Below, one piece after another: positions 63,286 to 64,000 of a stretch of DNA of 64,000 bases (within the stretch, counting starts at the first letter, position 1; each line of letters begins with the position of its first letter). Source of the DNA: Leucobacter luti (GTDB lineage Bacteria; Actinomycetota; Actinomycetes; Actinomycetales; Microbacteriaceae); NCBI RefSeq assembly GCF_019464495.1, contig NZ_CP080492.1, positions 2,046,001-2,110,000 of the forward strand. The letters are read 5' to 3'. The position numbers and the translations under genes are program-made. A model generated the notes under the pieces. It ran no database searches. It had not been told where the DNA came from and saw only the letters and a list, made by a program, of their open reading frames with translations.

Positions 63286-63591
63286 ATGGCTAAGAAGAGC
63301 ATGATCGCTAAGAACAAGCAGCGTCAGGTGATCGTTGAGCGCTACGCCGCGAAGCGCCTTGAGCTGAAGAAGGCCCTCGTTGACCCCAACGGGACCGACG
63401 AGAGCCGTGAGGCAGCTCGGAACGGCCTGCAGAAGCTGCCCCGCAACGCTTCGCCGGTGCGCGTGCGCAGCCGCGACGTCATCGATGGCCGCCCCCGTGG
63501 CGTGCTGTCGAAGTTCGGTGTTTCCCGTGTTCGCTTCCGCGACATGGCGCACCGTGGCGAGCTTCCCGGCATCACCAAGTCGAGCTGGTAA
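63286..63591 (+). CDS. rpsN: 30S ribosomal protein S14, long zinc-free form
   Basis: The 101-residue product starts [20 protein letters not shown] and has [20 protein letters not shown] and [19 protein letters not shown], the S14 core. It is the long type without the CxxC zinc site of the short S14. With L28 and L33 this gives the rpmB-rpmG-rpsN trio that in several actinobacteria replaces zinc-binding ribosomal proteins under zinc starvation. Whether zinc-binding paralogues exist elsewhere cannot be seen. Confidence 0.93.
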   Translation: MAKKSMIAKNKQRQVIVERYAAKRLELKKALVDPNGTDESREAARNGLQKLPRNASPVRVRSRDVIDGRPRGVLSKFGVSRVRFRDMAHRGELPGITKSSW

Positions 63592-63633
63592 TCAGCTCGC
63601 ACGTGTGATTCGGTAGGTGCTGAACTACGCGAG

Positions 63634-63669
63634 ATGGGCGCGAATCCTTCGGGGTTCGCGCCCATTTTT
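63634..63669 (+). terminator. Rho-independent terminator after rpsN
   Basis: The stem ATGGGCGCGAA (63634-63644) pairs with TTCGCGCCCAT (63655-63665), extended by CC/GG pairs, with a 4-base loop and a run of T at 63665-63669. This is a textbook intrinsic terminator. Confidence 0.88.
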
Positions 63670-63841
63670 GTGTCTGTTTGCGACACGCCACGCCGAATTG
63701 CCGTGACGGGATCCGCATAAAACCGCCAAACTGGGGTAGATTCGTAGCGATCAACCGATCGGACCCTCCCAAACCGGTGGGGACACCTGAACCAGATCAG
63801 GGGCTCGGCCATTGAATGTCGTCGCCCTGGAAGGACACAAC

Positions 63842-64000
63842 ATGGCACTCAACAAGACCGAGCTTGTCGCTAAGATCGCCGCAGAGACCGGCCAGAGCCA
63901 GGCCGCAGTTTCCAACGTGATCGACGGGCTGTTCGCCGCTGTCTCTGAGACTGTCGCCGCAGGCGAGAAGGTTTCGATCCCCGGCTGGATCTCGTTCGAG
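63842..64000 (+). CDS. hup: HU-family DNA-binding protein (3' partial)
   Basis: The first 53 residues are in the window: MALNKTELVAKIAAETGQSQ then AAVSNVIDGLFAAVSETVAA and KVSIPGWISFE, matching the two N-terminal helices and first strand of HU. HU bends and packs DNA in the nucleoid. GGAAGGACAC precedes the ATG. The gene continues past the right edge. Confidence 0.92.
   Translation, partial: MALNKTELVAKIAAETGQSQAAVSNVIDGLFAAVSETVAAGEKVSIPGWISFE

Noticed and set aside
1..64000. tRNA, rRNA, riboswitch, prophage or insertion sequence
   Set aside because: I looked for conserved cores, inverted terminal repeats with transposase motifs and phage genes, and found none I could support.

Overview
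The window is high-GC DNA with actinobacterial gene order and codon use. The closest fit is a member of the Microbacteriaceae, possibly Leucobacter-like. The reasons are the GntR-type iol regulator, a Cgl0159-type aldolase gene next to iolC, an MshA-like glycosyltransferase, CsoR- and Zur-type operators, and a zinc-free rpmB-rpmG-rpsN trio beside an HU gene. The genus is inference. No tRNA, rRNA, CRISPR array or insertion sequence was found.

Layout. (1) 1-10.5 kb, housekeeping and accessory genes: the tail of a repeat-rich wall-anchored protein, an aminotransferase fused by overlap to a branched-chain 2-oxoacid dehydrogenase operon (E1 alpha, E1 beta, E2), a GT2 glycosyltransferase, a cation efflux protein, a copper chaperone with a CsoR-type operator, and an MshA-like GT4. 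(2) 10.6-21.2 kb, the core myo-inositol catabolic operon: a divergent GntR (iolR-like) gene and iolC, a Cgl0159-type aldolase, iolA/mmsA, iolB, iolD, iolE, iolG, iolH. (3) 22.6-49.4 kb, a large accessory cyclitol or sugar region: an IolT-like MFS porter, three LacI regulators, five more Gfo/Idh dehydrogenases, four more sugar-isomerase TIM barrels, a second iolD with an aldehyde dehydrogenase, an HpcH aldolase and a D-2-hydroxyacid dehydrogenase, a CUT2-like ABC transporter, a second MFS and an SDR. Each transcription unit pairs a dehydrogenase with an isomerase or epimerase. (4) 49.4-52.2 kb: a broken amidase and two paralogous small exported proteins. (5) 52.2-56.4 kb: a zinc ABC transporter and Zur. 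(6) 56.4-62.7 kb: an RND exporter, an AAA ATPase behind an AT-rich 9-bp repeat array, and an SGNH hydrolase. (7) 62.8-64 kb: zinc-independent L28, L33 and S14, then the start of an HU gene.

Working model. Region 3 extends the core iol pathway to other cyclitols or oxidised sugars. Substrates enter through the MFS porters or the ABC importer, are oxidised by a Gfo/Idh enzyme, isomerised or dehydrated by a TIM-barrel partner, and converge on IolD/IolB/IolC/aldolase/IolA chemistry. Control looks layered. An IolR-type motif (TGTCCTRACA) occurs at three promoters. Two classes of LacI palindrome, TTGGAGCGCTCCAA and TTGGACCGGTCCAA, sit just downstream of -10 boxes.

Quality warning. About a dozen genes are intact except for one (sometimes two or three) frame change, usually a missing base in a G or C run. 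This pattern suggests consensus sequencing errors more than real pseudogenes. Such genes are annotated across the break, with the position given.
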